Assembly (NCBI GenBank): GCA_958496175.1
Contig: OY292275.1
Span: forward strand, 25,335,001-25,399,000
Origin: Sisyra terminalis
Taxonomy: Eukaryota; Arthropoda; Insecta; Neuroptera; Sisyridae
Length of the DNA: 64,000 bases
Reading direction: 5' to 3'
Shown one piece after another: positions 1-12,535 of this stretch (within the stretch, counting starts at the first letter, position 1; every line of letters starts with the position of its first letter). A program made the translations under genes and the position numbers. The notes below the pieces were generated by a model. It searched no databases and was not told the origin of the DNA. It saw only the letters and a list, made by a program, of their open reading frames with translations.

Positions 1-330
1 GCGAGTGAATTTCTATATGGGCAGCTTTCAGTAGCTTTCTGTGGACAAATTTCGTGTGAGGATTTTTCTAGTGTCTGTTCACCGGATTAATATAGAATAG
101 AACACTTTGAAACTTATAAAAGAAAACAAAAAACGAATCATACAAAGTGTAATCTAAAATATAGTTTTGAGAAAGAAATATGACCAAGAATAACGACCAT
201 CAGAAACAAAATAAAAGCGGTGGAATTGTACTATTTTAGAAGATTTAAAAAAGTGTAAAAGTCACGTATAATGATATGATAAGAACAGGAGAAATATGGT
301 CACCAATAGATGTTAATGCTTATGAAAAGA

Positions 331-600
331 ATAGTACAAAATAGAGCATTACAATGGTATGGTCATATTCAAGGAATCCCAAATCACAATTGGCTAAAAA
401 GAGTATTAAAATAAGAACTCCTAGGAAAACCAGGAGACGAATCGGGAAGATCAGCTTTACGATGGGAAACTTACATCGGACAAGCTATGGCAAAGGAAGA
501 TCTAGGGGGAGGATTGAAAAATCAGAGAACTGTGGAGGGCAAAAACGGCGAACTCGTAATGGCGAAATGCCGAAGAACAAGAAGAAGAAGATATATCGGC
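331..600 (+). pseudogene. Non-LTR retrotransposon (LINE) ORF C-terminal relic
   Basis: Reading from 331 in frame 1 gives RALQWYGHIQGIPNHNW, then LKRVLK, a stop at 412-414, and further on in the same frame ALRWETYIGQAMAKEDL. This is the tail found after the reverse transcriptase of many insect endonuclease/RT LINEs, in which a 'WYGHVxRMPxxR' block is followed by a basic, Arg/Lys-rich end. The longer ATG-started open frame at 354-764 lies in a different frame and is a shadow of this decayed reading. There is no catalytic domain here, only the last part of the ORF, with at least one internal stop, so it is dead. It lies at the window edge; the 5' part is not seen in the 330 bases before it. Class call is from family knowledge; the frame is seen directly. 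Confidence 0.7.
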
Positions 601-1084
601 CTAACGTAGTTGTAGTGGGAAATATTATATTGGTACCAGAGAAAAGTGAAATCATCCTAGCGAAATGCTATGCTATACATCATTATTATATGTTTTTTAA
701 TCGTCCGTGTTTCGTGTTTCATACAATTATTCGTACATATCAAAGGACGCGAACCAGAGTGTGACGAATATGTATACTATATTTCGCTGTTCTATGTACA
801 AATTACACATTTAACAGGCCAATGTAGTTTTGCTGTAGACTACCTTTGATATTTTAGAGAAAAGCAAGTAATAAAACATATCAAAATAACTGATCTGAAC
901 CAAGATGTAAACATGCCTAGTATTATAAATAGCCAATGCTATTTGTTAATGAAATACGCAGTGACTTAGTTATTATAAGGTTACGATTTATTTTTGCAAC
1001 ATAATATTACTATTTGTAGAAAATTTTCCAAACACAATATGAAAATAGCTTATTTTAAAAACAACAATTTTATAACGTTAAACA
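601..1084. other. Unassigned AT-rich stretch
   Basis: No open frame, splice-ready exon or repeat recognised here. It may include the 3' flank of the LINE relic before it. Confidence 0.4.
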
Positions 1085-1345
1085 TTTTGCTATGATTTTT
1101 TAAATAATTTCTTCTAAACTTCGGTCAGTTTTTTCTCGAACTGAAAAAAGAGTATTAAAAGTAATTTTAATGAACTGATAATTATCAGTATTCATATTTA
1201 AAGAATCTAATATTATAAGTACAAAACAATAATTTCTCAACATTTTCATTTCACGAATTCAGTTTTGGTTTCGGTCGTAGTTTTGACTTGACAAAGGCTG
1301 AAACAATTTTTTTTTACCAAAACCGAAAGTTCGATCAGACAGTAA
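1085..1345 (-). mobile_element. hAT-like element, decayed inverted fragment (same family as 28796-29435)
   Basis: The sequence matches the reverse complement of the left part of the hAT-like element at 28796-29435. Shared blocks include TTTCTTCTAAACTT, a TTTAATGAACTGA block, ACAATAATTT and GGTTTCGGTCGTAGTTT, in the same order. The terminal part is mutated (ACCGAAAGTTCGATCAGAC, near 1321-1340) and no clear target duplication is visible. The other half of the element is missing or unrecognisable upstream of about 1000. An old, truncated copy. Confidence 0.65.
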
Positions 1346-1350
1346 TTATA

Positions 1351-2189
1351 ATGCAACTTAAAAAGGGTTAAACGATATTTTCAGTTTTTTTTATTTTAGT
1401 AATCTTTTGCATCTTTAATAAGTATATTGTGTTATTATTCACCTAGTTCTCTTTTTATACTAAAGATATGTTCCCAAAAAAATCGTGTAAGAATGAATTA
1501 AGTGTAATAAATATAAAAAAAATCTTGTTGGAGTTCACTATAGAATTTACTCGTGCTTACACAAAAATTCATATTAAAACAAAACAAATAGTATAGAAAG
1601 AGAATTTGTTTTTATTTTTAACTCGTGTTAAATCAAATTTGTGTAAAAAGGGAATTAGGTGAATATATCATTAATTAAACCAATTATTTTTTCTTGGTTT
1701 TGATTTTTCTAAAAATCTTTATGGACGCTTTTGAACTTTAATTTGATTTGAACACACATCTCATTTGAACTTTTTTCTGATATTTTAACTAACAACGCTT
1801 ATGCATAAAAAATAATACATATAATTATTTTTTGTTCACGTCGCTAACTTGAAAAATATGGCAGCATTCATAAAATTCTAATTTAAATTCTTACCATGTT
1901 TGAGAAACTATGTAAAATTTTTAAGCATTCTAATTCTTTTTCTCTCATTTTAGTCCGGTTGTAGATAAAGTCGTAATGAAGCCAAAATTTGCATATTTTC
2001 ATATAAGAAATTTGAGCGTTCCTAAAAATCAATGGTAAAATCAGTTTAAAGTCAATATTATTGGAAAAATAAAATGTTTCTATGTAGTTTTAAAATTTAA
2101 AATGCTCCTGGCTATAGAAAACTTATTTTTTTATACATTTTCATTTTCTGCTCATTAGCTAATTAACAATGCCAATAAAGAAAACTTAC
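1351..2189. other. Presumed intron 4 of the CYP4-type gene
   Basis: The donor at the end of exon 4 (GTAAGTT, minus strand, 2189-2183) opens an intron running towards base 1. I looked for the next P450 exon on the minus strand here and did not find one. AT-rich, no other feature recognised. Confidence 0.45.
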
Positions 2190-2256
2190 ATTTGAAGTGC
2201 TTCCAGATATTTACAGACGTTTATATCATCCTGAACTTTAACTCCCATTACTGTTT
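2190..2256 (-). CDS. CYP4: CYP4-type P450 exon 4 (67 bp)
   Basis: This short exon sits behind GTGTTACAG and ends at GTAAGTT. With the G left over from exon 3 it reads ETVMGVKVQDDINVC, then KYLEALQ. The ETxMGV block aligns with the CYP4 'ETAMGV' site that directly follows the 'C' ending exon 3. Phase in and out are both consistent. It is too short to appear as an ATG-started open frame. Confidence 0.82.
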
Positions 2257-5200
2257 CTGTAACACGTTTTATTTATTTGTTAATAGTGTCTAGTTTAATT
2301 TGTATTTCTTTAAATCATAATACAAATTAAGAATAAAATGCTAAAATAATTGGCAAAGGTAAAAGTTTTCATATTCTTTGATTTAATCATTGATATATCC
2401 TGTATGCTACTTCGTAAAATAATATAGTTTGATGCTTTCCAGACAATTGACTCCAGGTGTGAAAAACTTTTGTTCGACCAAAGTAAAAACTAATTCTTAA
2501 ACGCCATCTAAACGAAAATACGTCTTATCAAAATAGAAGTATACGTAGATCTTAACAGCATAAATTGTTTTCTGCATTTAACATAAAGCTTAAATAATAT
2601 AAATAATGCTTAAATTTATTCGTGCATAAATAAACGTATTGTTCTTCGTATGAAAATTATCCTAAGAACTTTAAATTGTGTTAAATTTAAATTACTTTTG
2701 TTTACAAAATGTATAAGAGAAAGCTTAAATCTATTTATAATAAGATTTATTTGAGCAATTGTTCTTAACTTTTCATTTGATTTGTAAAAGAATTTAAAGG
2801 AAATATCTTAAAGACAATTTATATTTTTGCTGAAACTTAGGGAACAAAACATTTTTTTTTTAAATTATTTCTCCGTTTAATAGAATAACGCACAGAAAAA
2901 CATTTTTGTAATAAGTACATTTAATTAGTTTTATAATTTTCCTCATTTACCCTGGCCTGCAATGACACCTTACTTTAAAGAAAAAACTCATATAGGTTTG
3001 AAGAATTTACGGTAATGAATATAATGTGCTATCTACTCTCTGATACTTCATATAAATGATATTATGTTTTTTTTATTATTTAAATTTGTTTCTTTAAAAA
3101 TAATTTATTCATAGTACAAAAATATTCCAAAGTAACAAAAAAATAGAATTAAGATCTATTTCCATGAATCTTCAATAGGGTACGGGTTTATAGTTTTTCA
3201 TACCGGATTTTACTTCCATTAGAATTTTCCAATTTACGAATGTAAACTTTCAATTCTTGCAACGCATTATGACAAATGTGTCAAGATGTGGCGCCGCCAC
3301 TAATGTCAGTGTTTGCAGTGCTAACTTTAACTGAAATTAAGTACTTTATGTAAGGTAACTAACGTAACATACACCAGATACTCTACACCAGATTTAAATC
3401 AACATAATAATAGGCAAATATCGGTATATGTGTCAATAAAGACAAAGTAGAAACAATATAAACGTATACGTTGAAGTGAAAACCAAATATAATTCTCATT
3501 GTCTCAAATTTAAACTAAGTGATTATTGTCATTGGTTTCAACTGTCATTTCAATTTCATTTAATTGACAGTTTTTGTTATTCATCAATTGTTTCAGTGTT
3601 GGTTGTGAATATTTCACGGGTAGTTACAAGTTCTTTATAATTCTAATGATGCAAACTCTGTAAATAACTCTATTTATGAAACAAGAACGCTCGAAACTTA
3701 TTTCCCAAAAAAAAAGAACTATAATTTCTTACGTGCGTCTATAAGAACACACAATTTTTTTTCATGTTTTACGAATGCATAATATATATCCCATAGGTAA
3801 AGAAAGGCGAAACAATTGAAAACAACAATAGAATTATAAAGTAACTACAATTTATGATAGATAATACTACAAGAAACAATTTTTCACTATTTTATGTTTT
3901 ATCCTTTTAACTATGTTATTTTTATTTTTAATATTCTTGGTATGATTAGTGTTTGATTTTAATTTGTAAAATTAGGTTTTATTAGAAAGAAAATAATAAG
4001 TATAATATAAGCAAGTTGCATATTTTTTATTACTTCATATTACGTGAGAAGCAATGAATTTATTAAAATCATGCCGAAAAATTTAACGGAAGGATTTTTT
4101 TGCAGACCAATGTTATTTATAGTGTCAATATAAAATAATTTTTAATCCTCTTTTTTATGTTGAATTTGCTATCTATGTTTGTTTTTATTTTGAGAAATGT
4201 ATTTAAAAACTAAAAAAATTGTAAATGCTAAGTACTCAATGAAATGTTTTTCTGTCCGCAAATCAAGAATATTTTTTTTAAACGAAGTTATTGATTATTG
4301 TCATCTTAGCCAGATCTTTCATTACACTTAAAGTAAAAGTAAATAACGAATCAATCAATCAAACCAGCTTGTTCTTGTCAAGATTTTTCTATATAACTCA
4401 CCTTAGTGATCGTAACAGCGAAAAGCACATTTTATCATAAAATATGTTTCCTCGTTTATCTAATACTTGTTAAGTTGCCTACTCGTATAACTTTTCTCAA
4501 ACTTTGTAAATTGATGTTTAACATTTTGTTTTTCAACTCAGTGCTAAATACATTGATAGCAAGGGAGACGAAATATTTATTTCTTTAAAATTTTAATAAA
4601 AAAGTTAGTACATACTGATACTGCATACATACCACAAACTGATTTTAGAGTACAAACGTTTATGTCTGGAAATACATCAAATGCATCTTTATCAATACGT
4701 TTGTTCAATGCCGTCACCAAGTTTTGTGAATTTTTGGCAAAAATTTCAACAAACTTATCCAGAATGGGTTGAGTGAACGTCATTGTTATTATGCGACGAT
4801 GTGGTTTCCATTTGTAAACTGTAATAAAAGCAAAAAAAAAGTATTAGAACTAAAGAAAACTTCTAAAAGTGCACAATATAAAATAGTGAAACAATAGTTT
4901 TGTATCGCACAAAGTTGTCAGTTTGAAAACTTTAGATACAATCTTCTGGTGAGTAAATGAGGATAGACAATATGGTAGTATTCTTGAAAAACTATTTTCT
5001 GTAAAGTTTTATTCCATTGGAAGGTGTAAATAGGTGTTGTTTCGACAAATTACTAAAGTCTTTATGATATGGCTAATTTTATTTTTATTTCCTAACATTG
5101 ATATGGTTCAGACATATAAAAGTTATAAAGGAAAGTTTTTTGCCAAATAAATTAGACCTTGTAAAAATTTACAATTTCGTTTCTTCTTATCTTGAAATTT

Positions 5201-7806
5201 ATGCTCTTTATACAGAAAATGAGCTTTTCAGCCAAAAGTTTTTACGACCGAATCAAATGCTTCTGGATATACAAAGGTAGTTTGTGTTAAACATTTCTAA
5301 AAATAGCGTTTGTAATTTTTTCGATATTCTTATGTGAATGAATTTTCTAGAAAAAAAACCTACGAACACATAACACCCTAAAGATAAATGTGTTTATTTT
5401 CCTATTTAAGTACAATTTATTAATCGGGATAGGGAACCTTATTTTTTGTGGGAAATTACAACCATTATTTCCTCTATTTTGATGTTCTTTTTTTCCCACG
5501 AAACTATTTTTTTAAGAAAAATAAAATAAATTGTAAGCCAACCAAAAAAATTTTCTTTCACTAATTAATTACTTATTTAATTATTTGTAAATTAAACTCT
5601 CTCGTTTAGTACTTATAATTAGACATTATTTAACTTATAATACCTCAACATAATAATAAAAGAAGAGAATAGGTGCAAACGATGTTTGATAGATCGACAT
5701 ATCGATTTCACCGATAAAAGATTTCAGATTCATAAACAGGTACCTTCTTCTATAGAAATCTATAACAGAAACTAACTACAGAAATTCGTTAGTTGAATAG
5801 ATTACTTGGATAAAAAATTCGACACATGCGATATAAATAAATTTTGTATATCTTTTACAGTTTAAATAAATATACCCGTTAACACTAACTAGCTAATGTA
5901 TTCTACCTATGTTAGCGTTTAATTACATACTATATAATCTCAGACAATTGAACATTATTTGTATTACTTTAGAGTTGAAATTTATTTTCTTGTTATTTTT
6001 TCTTTATATTTAAAAGTTTAAGTAGAATGATGAAAAGTTGTTTAAAAAATACCGAGCTATTTAATAGTAATAGAAATTGTTCTCAATCCTCAAATGTCCC
6101 CCCTCCAACAACCCAAAGTGTATCATAAAGCTTGTTTTCATAGATAATTTAACTGGTACTATCATATTATTTACTTTAATTATGTTTATACTTTAACTGT
6201 CTAAAAACTAAATCACTATATAAAATAAAATCAATAATAAAGTTAAATTTCAGACTATAAAAAATAAAATAATCATAAAAAATAAAATCACGTACATTGT
6301 ATACGTTAAACGAAATATTGGTTATTGAAAATTCGGAACTGGTAAACTCAATGTCAAATAACATTTTCATGGACATAAATAAATTGAATAAATATCTGTT
6401 TGACCTGGTGTCTGACCTACCGCTGGCCCTGTTTACTGAATTATGAAAAAATAAATATGGGGGAACGGTCCTTATAATAAATCAAAGATGTTATAAAGTA
6501 TTCTATGAAAGATTTCAATTTAAAATAAAAAGGTAGACAATAAAATTAGGGTGGTGTTTTCTAGAAATAGAAAACACGAAAAAGGGAAAGTTATCACATT
6601 TTTAGGCTTTTGAAATATTTTCGAAACGAACCTGAGCTCTTATATGAGGAAGTTGACAGCTAGGTACAGACCGTAATGTACAGTTATGTATACCAAATTG
6701 AATAGTAAAACTAGATCAAACGCGGTAACAGTTAATTTAACTGTTGATGTATTGTAAATAAAAGTGCTTAGATTTGAAATTAGATATGAAAAACTATCAT
6801 TGCTTCCGAGCAACTACTTATTCGATCTCAACATACTCTATTGACTTTTTTTATCGGCGGAGCCGACAATTTTAAATATCTGTTATACTGAACTTGGCTT
6901 TTTTCCCCCAACTATATTTTAATGATATTTTAGCAATAAATAGTTCCGCAAAAAAGTAATGAAATACATGCAATAATTTTGAATTTTTTCGTTAACTTTG
7001 AAAACTTTCGTTAATTTTTTCGTTAATAAATCAGAACTTTTGCCTACAAAACAAAAATTGAGCATTGGTCGAATTTTAATTGTAGAACTAATGAAACATA
7101 AATAACTCATAATTTTAAAGATTTCACAAGATTTTAAACAACTAAATCTAGAAAAATTAATCAAATAACATTACTTGAATAGTATAAAAAGTTTAACTAA
7201 AAAACAAGTCTAGCATTGATCATAAAATTTCCTAAAAATATTTTTTTGATAATAATTTTCTAATTTTTAGGAGCTTAAAAATGCTTATAAATAATTATTT
7301 GAAACAATTGTACAATAAAGATAGTACCTTCAACAGTTACGTATTTTATATAGTAATTTAAAAATGCTTACCCGGAGCCAATAGTAAACTATTTTTCCCA
7401 AACCAACTTTCAAGAAATCGGTATACTGAATGAGTTTTATTTTTTGCACTTTGATTGTTATATAAAGCCCTTAAATCTTCAGGTTTTGTTAGAACGACAT
7501 ACAATTGGTCTTTAATCCATATCTTGAAACTTGATTGCTTTCCGTAGTCTGTCATTAATTTTTTAAAAATACTGTAAATATCTACAAAATTAAACTTTGA
7601 TTTTCAAAATTGACAAAAAATGCAAATTTTTAATACACACTATTTGTATTAGCACCAATAAACCAGTGACCACTACCTATAAAAGGCAAAGGAACCGGTC
7701 CAGGAAGTTGTGGCAACACTTGTAACGTTAATATATATAATTGTATTGACCGTGCAATAAGAGAGATTATTGCAAATATTAAAATACATTGTGTCAATTC
7801 ACCCAT
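2190..7806 (-). CDS. CYP4: Cytochrome P450, CYP4 family, N-terminal four exons (5' part of gene)
   Basis: Heme-thiolate monooxygenase of the endoplasmic reticulum; insect CYP4 enzymes act on fatty acids, hydrocarbons, hormones or xenobiotics, and the substrate here cannot be told. Four exons (7806-7641, 7581-7372, 4818-4633, 2256-2190) join with GT-AG introns and consistent phases 1,1,1,2, giving about 209 residues. Residues 4-31 form a hydrophobic signal anchor, followed by the proline hinge LPGPVPLP at 34-41. Residues 57-125 hold the A-helix/beta-1 region (NIYSIFKKL, TKPEDLRALYNN). Helix C has WKPHR with W129 and R133 (WxxxR, heme propionate contact), then FTQPILDKFVEIF. Exon 4 gives ETVMGV, the usual CYP4 'ETAMG' site. 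Full CYP4 proteins are about 500 residues; the I-helix, ExxR and heme-cysteine exons must lie before base 1. No stop or frameshift is seen, so it looks functional so far. Head to head with the stargazin-like gene, about 7 kb apart. Confidence 0.9.
2257..4632 (-). other. Intron 3 of the CYP4-type gene
   Basis: About 2.4 kb between two well-supported splice sites. It contains one copy of dispersed repeat family A (3392-3628) and a 13-bp palindrome GTGGCGCCGCCAC at 3288-3300. Nothing else recognised. Confidence 0.75.
3392..3628 (+). repeat. Dispersed repeat family A, copy 1
   Basis: Shares long blocks with 11226-11468, 16935-17068 and the reverse complement of 16541-16667: CTCAAATTT, GATTGTTGTCATTGGTTTC, GATTTCATTTAATTG, and the end block TTTCACGGGCAGTTA. 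The 5' part (AACATAATAATAGGCAAAT) is shared only with copy 2. No coding capacity. No recognised class; a non-autonomous DNA element is likely because two copies form a fold-back at 16.5-17.1 kb. Confidence 0.7.
4633..4818 (-). CDS. CYP4: CYP4-type P450 exon 3
   Basis: The acceptor TTTATTACAG precedes 186 bp encoding YKWKPHRRIITMTFTQ through DINVCTLKSVC. The donor is GTATGT at 4632-4627. It contains the helix C WxxxR motif. Intron 2 upstream is about 2.55 kb (4819-7371); intron 3 downstream is about 2.4 kb. Confidence 0.9.
4819..7371 (-). other. Intron 2 of the CYP4-type gene
   Basis: Bounded by the exon 2 donor and the exon 3 acceptor. AT-rich with only short chance open frames on both strands. 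A small GC-richer patch near 6846-6866 (CGGCGGAGCCG) is unexplained. No repeat recognised. Confidence 0.7.
7372..7581 (-). CDS. CYP4: CYP4-type P450 exon 2
   Basis: The acceptor ATTTTGTAG is followed by 210 bp encoding IYSIFKKLMTDYGKQ through FGKNSLLLAP. The donor is GTAAGC at 7371-7366. The last G plus TT of exon 3 makes Val, restoring the family-typical 'AP(V)YKW' junction. The ATG inside (7555) is not the start; the reading continues upstream of it to the acceptor. Confidence 0.9.
7641..7806 (-). CDS. CYP4: CYP4-type P450 exon 1
   Basis: The start ATG is at 7806-7804, followed by GELTQCILIFAIISL, a membrane anchor. The exon gives 55 codons plus one base and ends in front of GTGTGT. Intron 1 is only 59 bp and ends TTTTGTAG. 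Joining the leftover A to AT of exon 2 gives Asn and keeps the frame. The frame would otherwise stop four codons on, which supports the splice. A donor with GTGTGT is weaker than GTAAGT, so the exact junction could differ by two bases. Confidence 0.85.
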
Positions 7807-10800
7807 TGCACTAAAGATATGAAATTCTGTTTAATCTTTTATCGAATAAAACTAACGATAAAATTGCAACACACATAGGTTTTATGCTTTATTTAAAACT
7901 TACTTATCACACACTACTAGTTTGCTATGGAAATGATCAGGAAATATAAAATGTGATCAATAGGTATATTTTGTTGAAAATAAATCCTCATACCTCACTA
8001 TATTTTATGAATTTATAAAAGGTTCTCAGTATTAAATTTAGATTTTTAAACATAATTGTTTGGAATACAAAGGTATGATATCTATCATTTTGTCATATGT
8101 GTACCTGTAGACGCTACATGCAAACACATGTAGAATGTTGATACTACCTATGTATATTTCCTTTCAATGCATATTCATTCATATAGTCGTTCACGAACAA
8201 GAATTCAATTATAAATTAGCATTGAATAAAATAGAATATTTATTGATATTTACTGTACTATCAAGGATATAAAAAGGCACGTTCTCATACAAAATATTCA
8301 AAAAAATATTGACACTGATTGATTTTTGTCCTGACCAAACAGATACTATATACTTTTATTTATTAAATTTTATAAAACAAGAATAATTTTTATCTATGTG
8401 AAAATAAATGTTCGATTTAGTGAAAATGAAAAATAATATATAAGATGAAACTGGAATGATTGTGTCGAAAAGAAAAATATAAAACTAATTATCCCTATCA
8501 TAAGTAAATATATTTTAATAATTTTTTATCAAAACTAATACTTTTACTGCAACCAATCACAACTAATATGATATTCAATTAATATTAAAAAAATGTATGA
8601 ATGTGGAATACCCTTAACACATTATGTTTCATAAAATTTGTTATTTTTCTGAAATACTACTATTAAATATCATATTCTGAAATTTAGTACAGAATTATAT
8701 TTTGTTTTGTTCTATAAGATTCAATTTATACCTCTTAAATTAATCTTCTAACATTTTATAGTGATTACAGAAGTGTTTACAGTTGTGTTTACAGAAGACT
8801 AAGCAAACATATTTTATTTTCTTCTAAACTAATCAAGGCATGAAATACATTTTCTGATTACCAAGAAACTTTACCTAATCTGTTAGAAACTTAGTACATT
8901 GATACATAATACGCATAGTAACTAAAAAAGTAACTTTTATAGTATCTTAAAAATAACTTGAGCCTTTAAAGCCCTTTTTTTAAGAGTAACTAGATACCAA
9001 AAGTAACTTTGAATTCTTTTTAAGAAAGTAGCTTATTTATCTTGTATCTAGATATTTTTACAAACTCTCTTTGACAGTTCTGTTTATATTAACATATAAC
9101 ATCGTTTGTCCTAACTGACTGATAGATGACAGTACTACAATACAGAAATATGTTAGTGAAATCTAATCTAAAAATAATTTAGTGAGAGCTTTTATGATTT
9201 AGCAACAATATACTCGTATAATAATTATATCATTATTTATTTTAAAATTCAACTCTTTTATAACTAGGTACTTAGTTCTTTTGTTGACATACAAAAGTCG
9301 GATTTCGTTAATTTTATAAATGACTAGAAATCTAGAAAAATAATTGATTTTGGAAAATATTATAGTGTATTACGAATAAAATGAAATCAACTACAACTTG
9401 GGCTAAAAATTGTATGTTTTATTTTTTTTTTGTGTTTTTGATTCTTCTTCAACACTCGATCTTTCTAGCCACTCATCCTCTATATTATCAAATTTTTGAA
9501 AGATATAAGTATAAAAAACAAAAAAATCTTATTTCCTCAAGAGCTTAAAATTAACAAATGATACGTTTAAATTATATCTATTTAATTTTTTACTCTTTGT
9601 TTTGTGAAAAGGAACCAAAAAAATCAAAGCTCTGTTTTTTTTTTTTATTTTCAAATTTTAATGCTTGCGGTAAACTACCCAGACTTCGAAGGTATACCCA
9701 ATTCGCTGTTGTGTATAAGCCTACCATTTCTTAAATTTTCTTCCTTGATTTAAAAATTATTTTCTCTTATCGACAGTACTGGATTTATAATTGTAGGTAC
9801 TTGTAAGTTGTGTTGAAAAATTCGAAATTTTATTTAAAAAATATAATTACGGGAGGAGGGGTTGCCAAATGCAGCCTACTTACCTTGTTCGGTAAAGATA
9901 AGGCCAGCAGTCACATTTATTTTTCATTTCTTTATGGATCATTAAAAATTTTTTGAGGAAAAATAATTTAAGCAAAACTTCACAAAGTGATAATAACGAA
10001 AACTTGTATTTTTATTATCTACGAAAGTTTTTCATTCAAAAGATGTTTTTGTATCTTAAATAAAAAGTTTCTGTTAAAAAAGTTAATCATTTTTTAAGCT
10101 TTTTTTTTGTACACGTTAGGTTTGCAGAATTACATACTTAGATTAAATTTATTTCAAACACCATCTCCATTACTTTTCATATCTATCATCCCAAAAATAA
10201 TAACAGAAGTGCTTCTATAATGCCTCTATATTGTTTTATTAAAATGAGTTGTGTTTGCAATGATTTTTCATACATACAAGAGAAAGCGATTCACTAGAAA
10301 CATAGACTTAGTAATTTTATAGGATACTAAATATACACCTTTGTTTTGTGAATAATTGTTATATTTCAATAATTTAACGAATGATAGCTAAATTGTTTCT
10401 TCCGTCATTGCAAAATTCATTCATCATTCATTAAAGTTAATAGTTAAAATTGTTAAGTATCATAATGAATCCAACCCCTACATCTAGTTGAGAATATAAT
10501 AAATTTGTTCTTTCAAATTCAATATGTTTTTCAAGTAAAATTTTGAGAACTCTTGTAATTTATAAAGTTGAATTATTATTGCTAAAACATTCTTGTCGAA
10601 TTCACTAGCTGAGTTTTAAACTTTTCCTGAAAGTTTAAGCTGTCAATAGACTATTGAATGAACTGATTTACGCTGTTCAAAGTAATCATCTATCGTGAAA
10701 CTAGGATTTTAGCTTTATCAATGCACGTAGTTTCTTTTGTCTTCTGATATTTAATGGAATCCTGGTCTTTACTAGACTTTCGTCTATTCTAATATGAAAC

Positions 10801-11225
10801 TATCACATTAACTTACTCTCTTTACTTTCATAATACCTGCATCATAAATTCTGAAGATTTTATGTATCGATAGCGCAACAAAGTGACAATTTCACTATAA
10901 AATAGAAAACGTAACAAAAATAGCGAAAAATTGATTTAAATAAATAATTGATTTAATTTATTGATTTTAATAAACGTAAAATCAAAATTCAATAACTTGG
11001 TAAAACTATTTTCAAACAGTGAGTATTTCAGTAAGAATAATATTTTTTTGGAAAAATAAATGGTTTCTGTACTAATACGCGTGTGGAAGTTAAACTACTT
11101 TGGTGTTGTTAAAAAAATGTTTTAATCCAATGCCGTAGCCTCTTCCGGTAGTGCCTCAATTGGAACACCAGTTAATAATGGTTTTTGATAACTAAAATAT
11201 GATACTATTATAAACATATTTTGCT
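7807..11225. other. Intergenic region upstream of the CYP4-type gene
   Basis: Shared 5' side of the divergent gene pair. I see no exon, long open frame or clear transposon end. A TATAAAAAGG string at 8264-8275 is on the plus strand, the wrong strand for the P450. Promoters cannot be placed reliably. Confidence 0.5.
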
Positions 11226-11468
11226 TTTAATATCAACATACATAATTAGCAAATGTATGTATGGCGGTAAAGACATAGGACAAATAATATAAAGTTGTAA
11301 ACACATCTATGTAATGGAATACAAATATATTAACTATTGTCTTAAATTTGAACAAGCTGATTGTTGTCATTGGTTTCAACTTTCATTTCGATTTCATTCA
11401 ATTGCTATTTTTTGCGATTTGTCAGTTGTGTCACTGCTGGACTGTGAATGTTTTATGGAAAGTTACTG
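11226..11468 (+). repeat. Dispersed repeat family A, copy 2
   Basis: Matches 3392-3628 over its whole length (ATATCAACATA, AATAATATAAA, TTGTCATTGGTTTCAACT, GATTTCATTCAATTG, TGTGAATGTTTTATGG). More diverged at its 3' end than the other copies. Confidence 0.7.
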
Positions 11469-11934
11469 GTTTTCAAATAATGAATTAATTTAGCTATTTA
11501 TACATTCCGTATGTATACCTACACAGTTGACTATTATTACGTGCTATATAATATGTATACACAATTGGCAAATTATAAAAAATGTGTATTACATTTTATA
11601 TGAATTCACTGTTTACCTATACAATATGAGTCACATGTTTAACAAATACTTTTCGAAATCATTTACTATATAGAAATAGATTGTCGCTATTAATTATCAT
11701 GTATAGATATGTATAAACAATCAATTGCATATTCATACAGTAAGTCTAAATAGCTATTGGTGTGTACATACAATAAAGATAAATAGCCAATTCCATACAC
11801 ATACTGCTACGTGAAAATAGTAACTTCCTAAGAAATATATTAATACAATAGTAATAGTATATTTTTGTTATCCATTTATATTTGTGTATGATATTTAATT
11901 ATAATAACTGATATTTAATTCAAATATGATTTCA

Positions 11935-12030
11935 AAAGTAATTTTGATTTCATTCAATCAATTGCCAATTTTTATCATTTATCAGTTGTGTCAATGTTGG
12001 GCTCTGAATATGTTACGGGATGTTACTAGT
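11935..12030 (+). repeat. Dispersed repeat family A, copy 3 (3' part only)
   Basis: Matches the last 90 or so bases of the family: GATTTCATTCAAT, AATTGCCAATTTTTATC, ATTTATCAGTTGTGTCAATG, then GTTACGGGATGTTAC. Lies about 470 bp after copy 2 in the same orientation. Confidence 0.65.
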
Positions 12031-12267
12031 TGTGTTATATGGATATGGTTTAGACTGCAAAAAATTGAAAATGTTTAGTTTTAAGTAAAGTAACGTTTGA
12101 CGGTAACCGTTATTTTCTTGCCACTCTTAAACTTTCTATCTGGTTCGGGAGAATCCGATGGATCATTCCAGTTCGTTTTCTCTACCGAAAAACGAAAATC
12201 CCATCCTAGTCACTGATCTGTATAAATGGATAGCGCACCCTACAGTAAATGGCACTAGCAGTAACTG

Positions 12268-12535
12268 CAAGCGCCGTCTACATGGGTACACATTCGGAAT
12301 GAACTAAGCAAAGTTCAACAGCGCATGCGTTGGAAGCGCTGAAAGAGAGACCTATGTATGGAAATCTCTCTCCTCTCGTATGGACAACTGAAGCCCAAGC
12401 AAACCAAGTAAGTAAAATGTAAGCGCTTAAAATAAGCGCTTATTTGTGTAGGCTGGGGCTCAGTGGCACTCCATTGTCAGCTATTGTTTTTAGTTACCAT
12501 AAAAACTATACCCCCGTAGACGGCGCTTCGTACGC
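12268..12535. repeat. GC-richer fold-back element with TAAGCGCTTA pair
   Basis: The arms are AAGCGCCGTCTACATGGGTA on the left (about 12269-12288) and the near-perfect inverse TACCCCCGTAGACGGCGCTT on the right (about 12508-12528). Inside, at 12420-12442, the 10-bp palindrome TAAGCGCTTA occurs twice, separated by AAA. The block is much richer in CpG than its surroundings. No target duplication is clear. It could be a miniature inverted-repeat transposon or a regulatory block; I cannot decide. Confidence 0.5.

Noticed and set aside
354..764. 136-codon plus-strand open frame near the window start
   Set aside because: The recognisable LINE reading (WYGHIQGIPN...) is in another frame; this frame is only a basic-rich shadow of it.
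8264..8275. TATAAAAAGG as a promoter TATA box
   Set aside because: It is on the plus strand upstream of a minus-strand gene and nothing downstream of it on the plus strand looks like a gene start for several kb.
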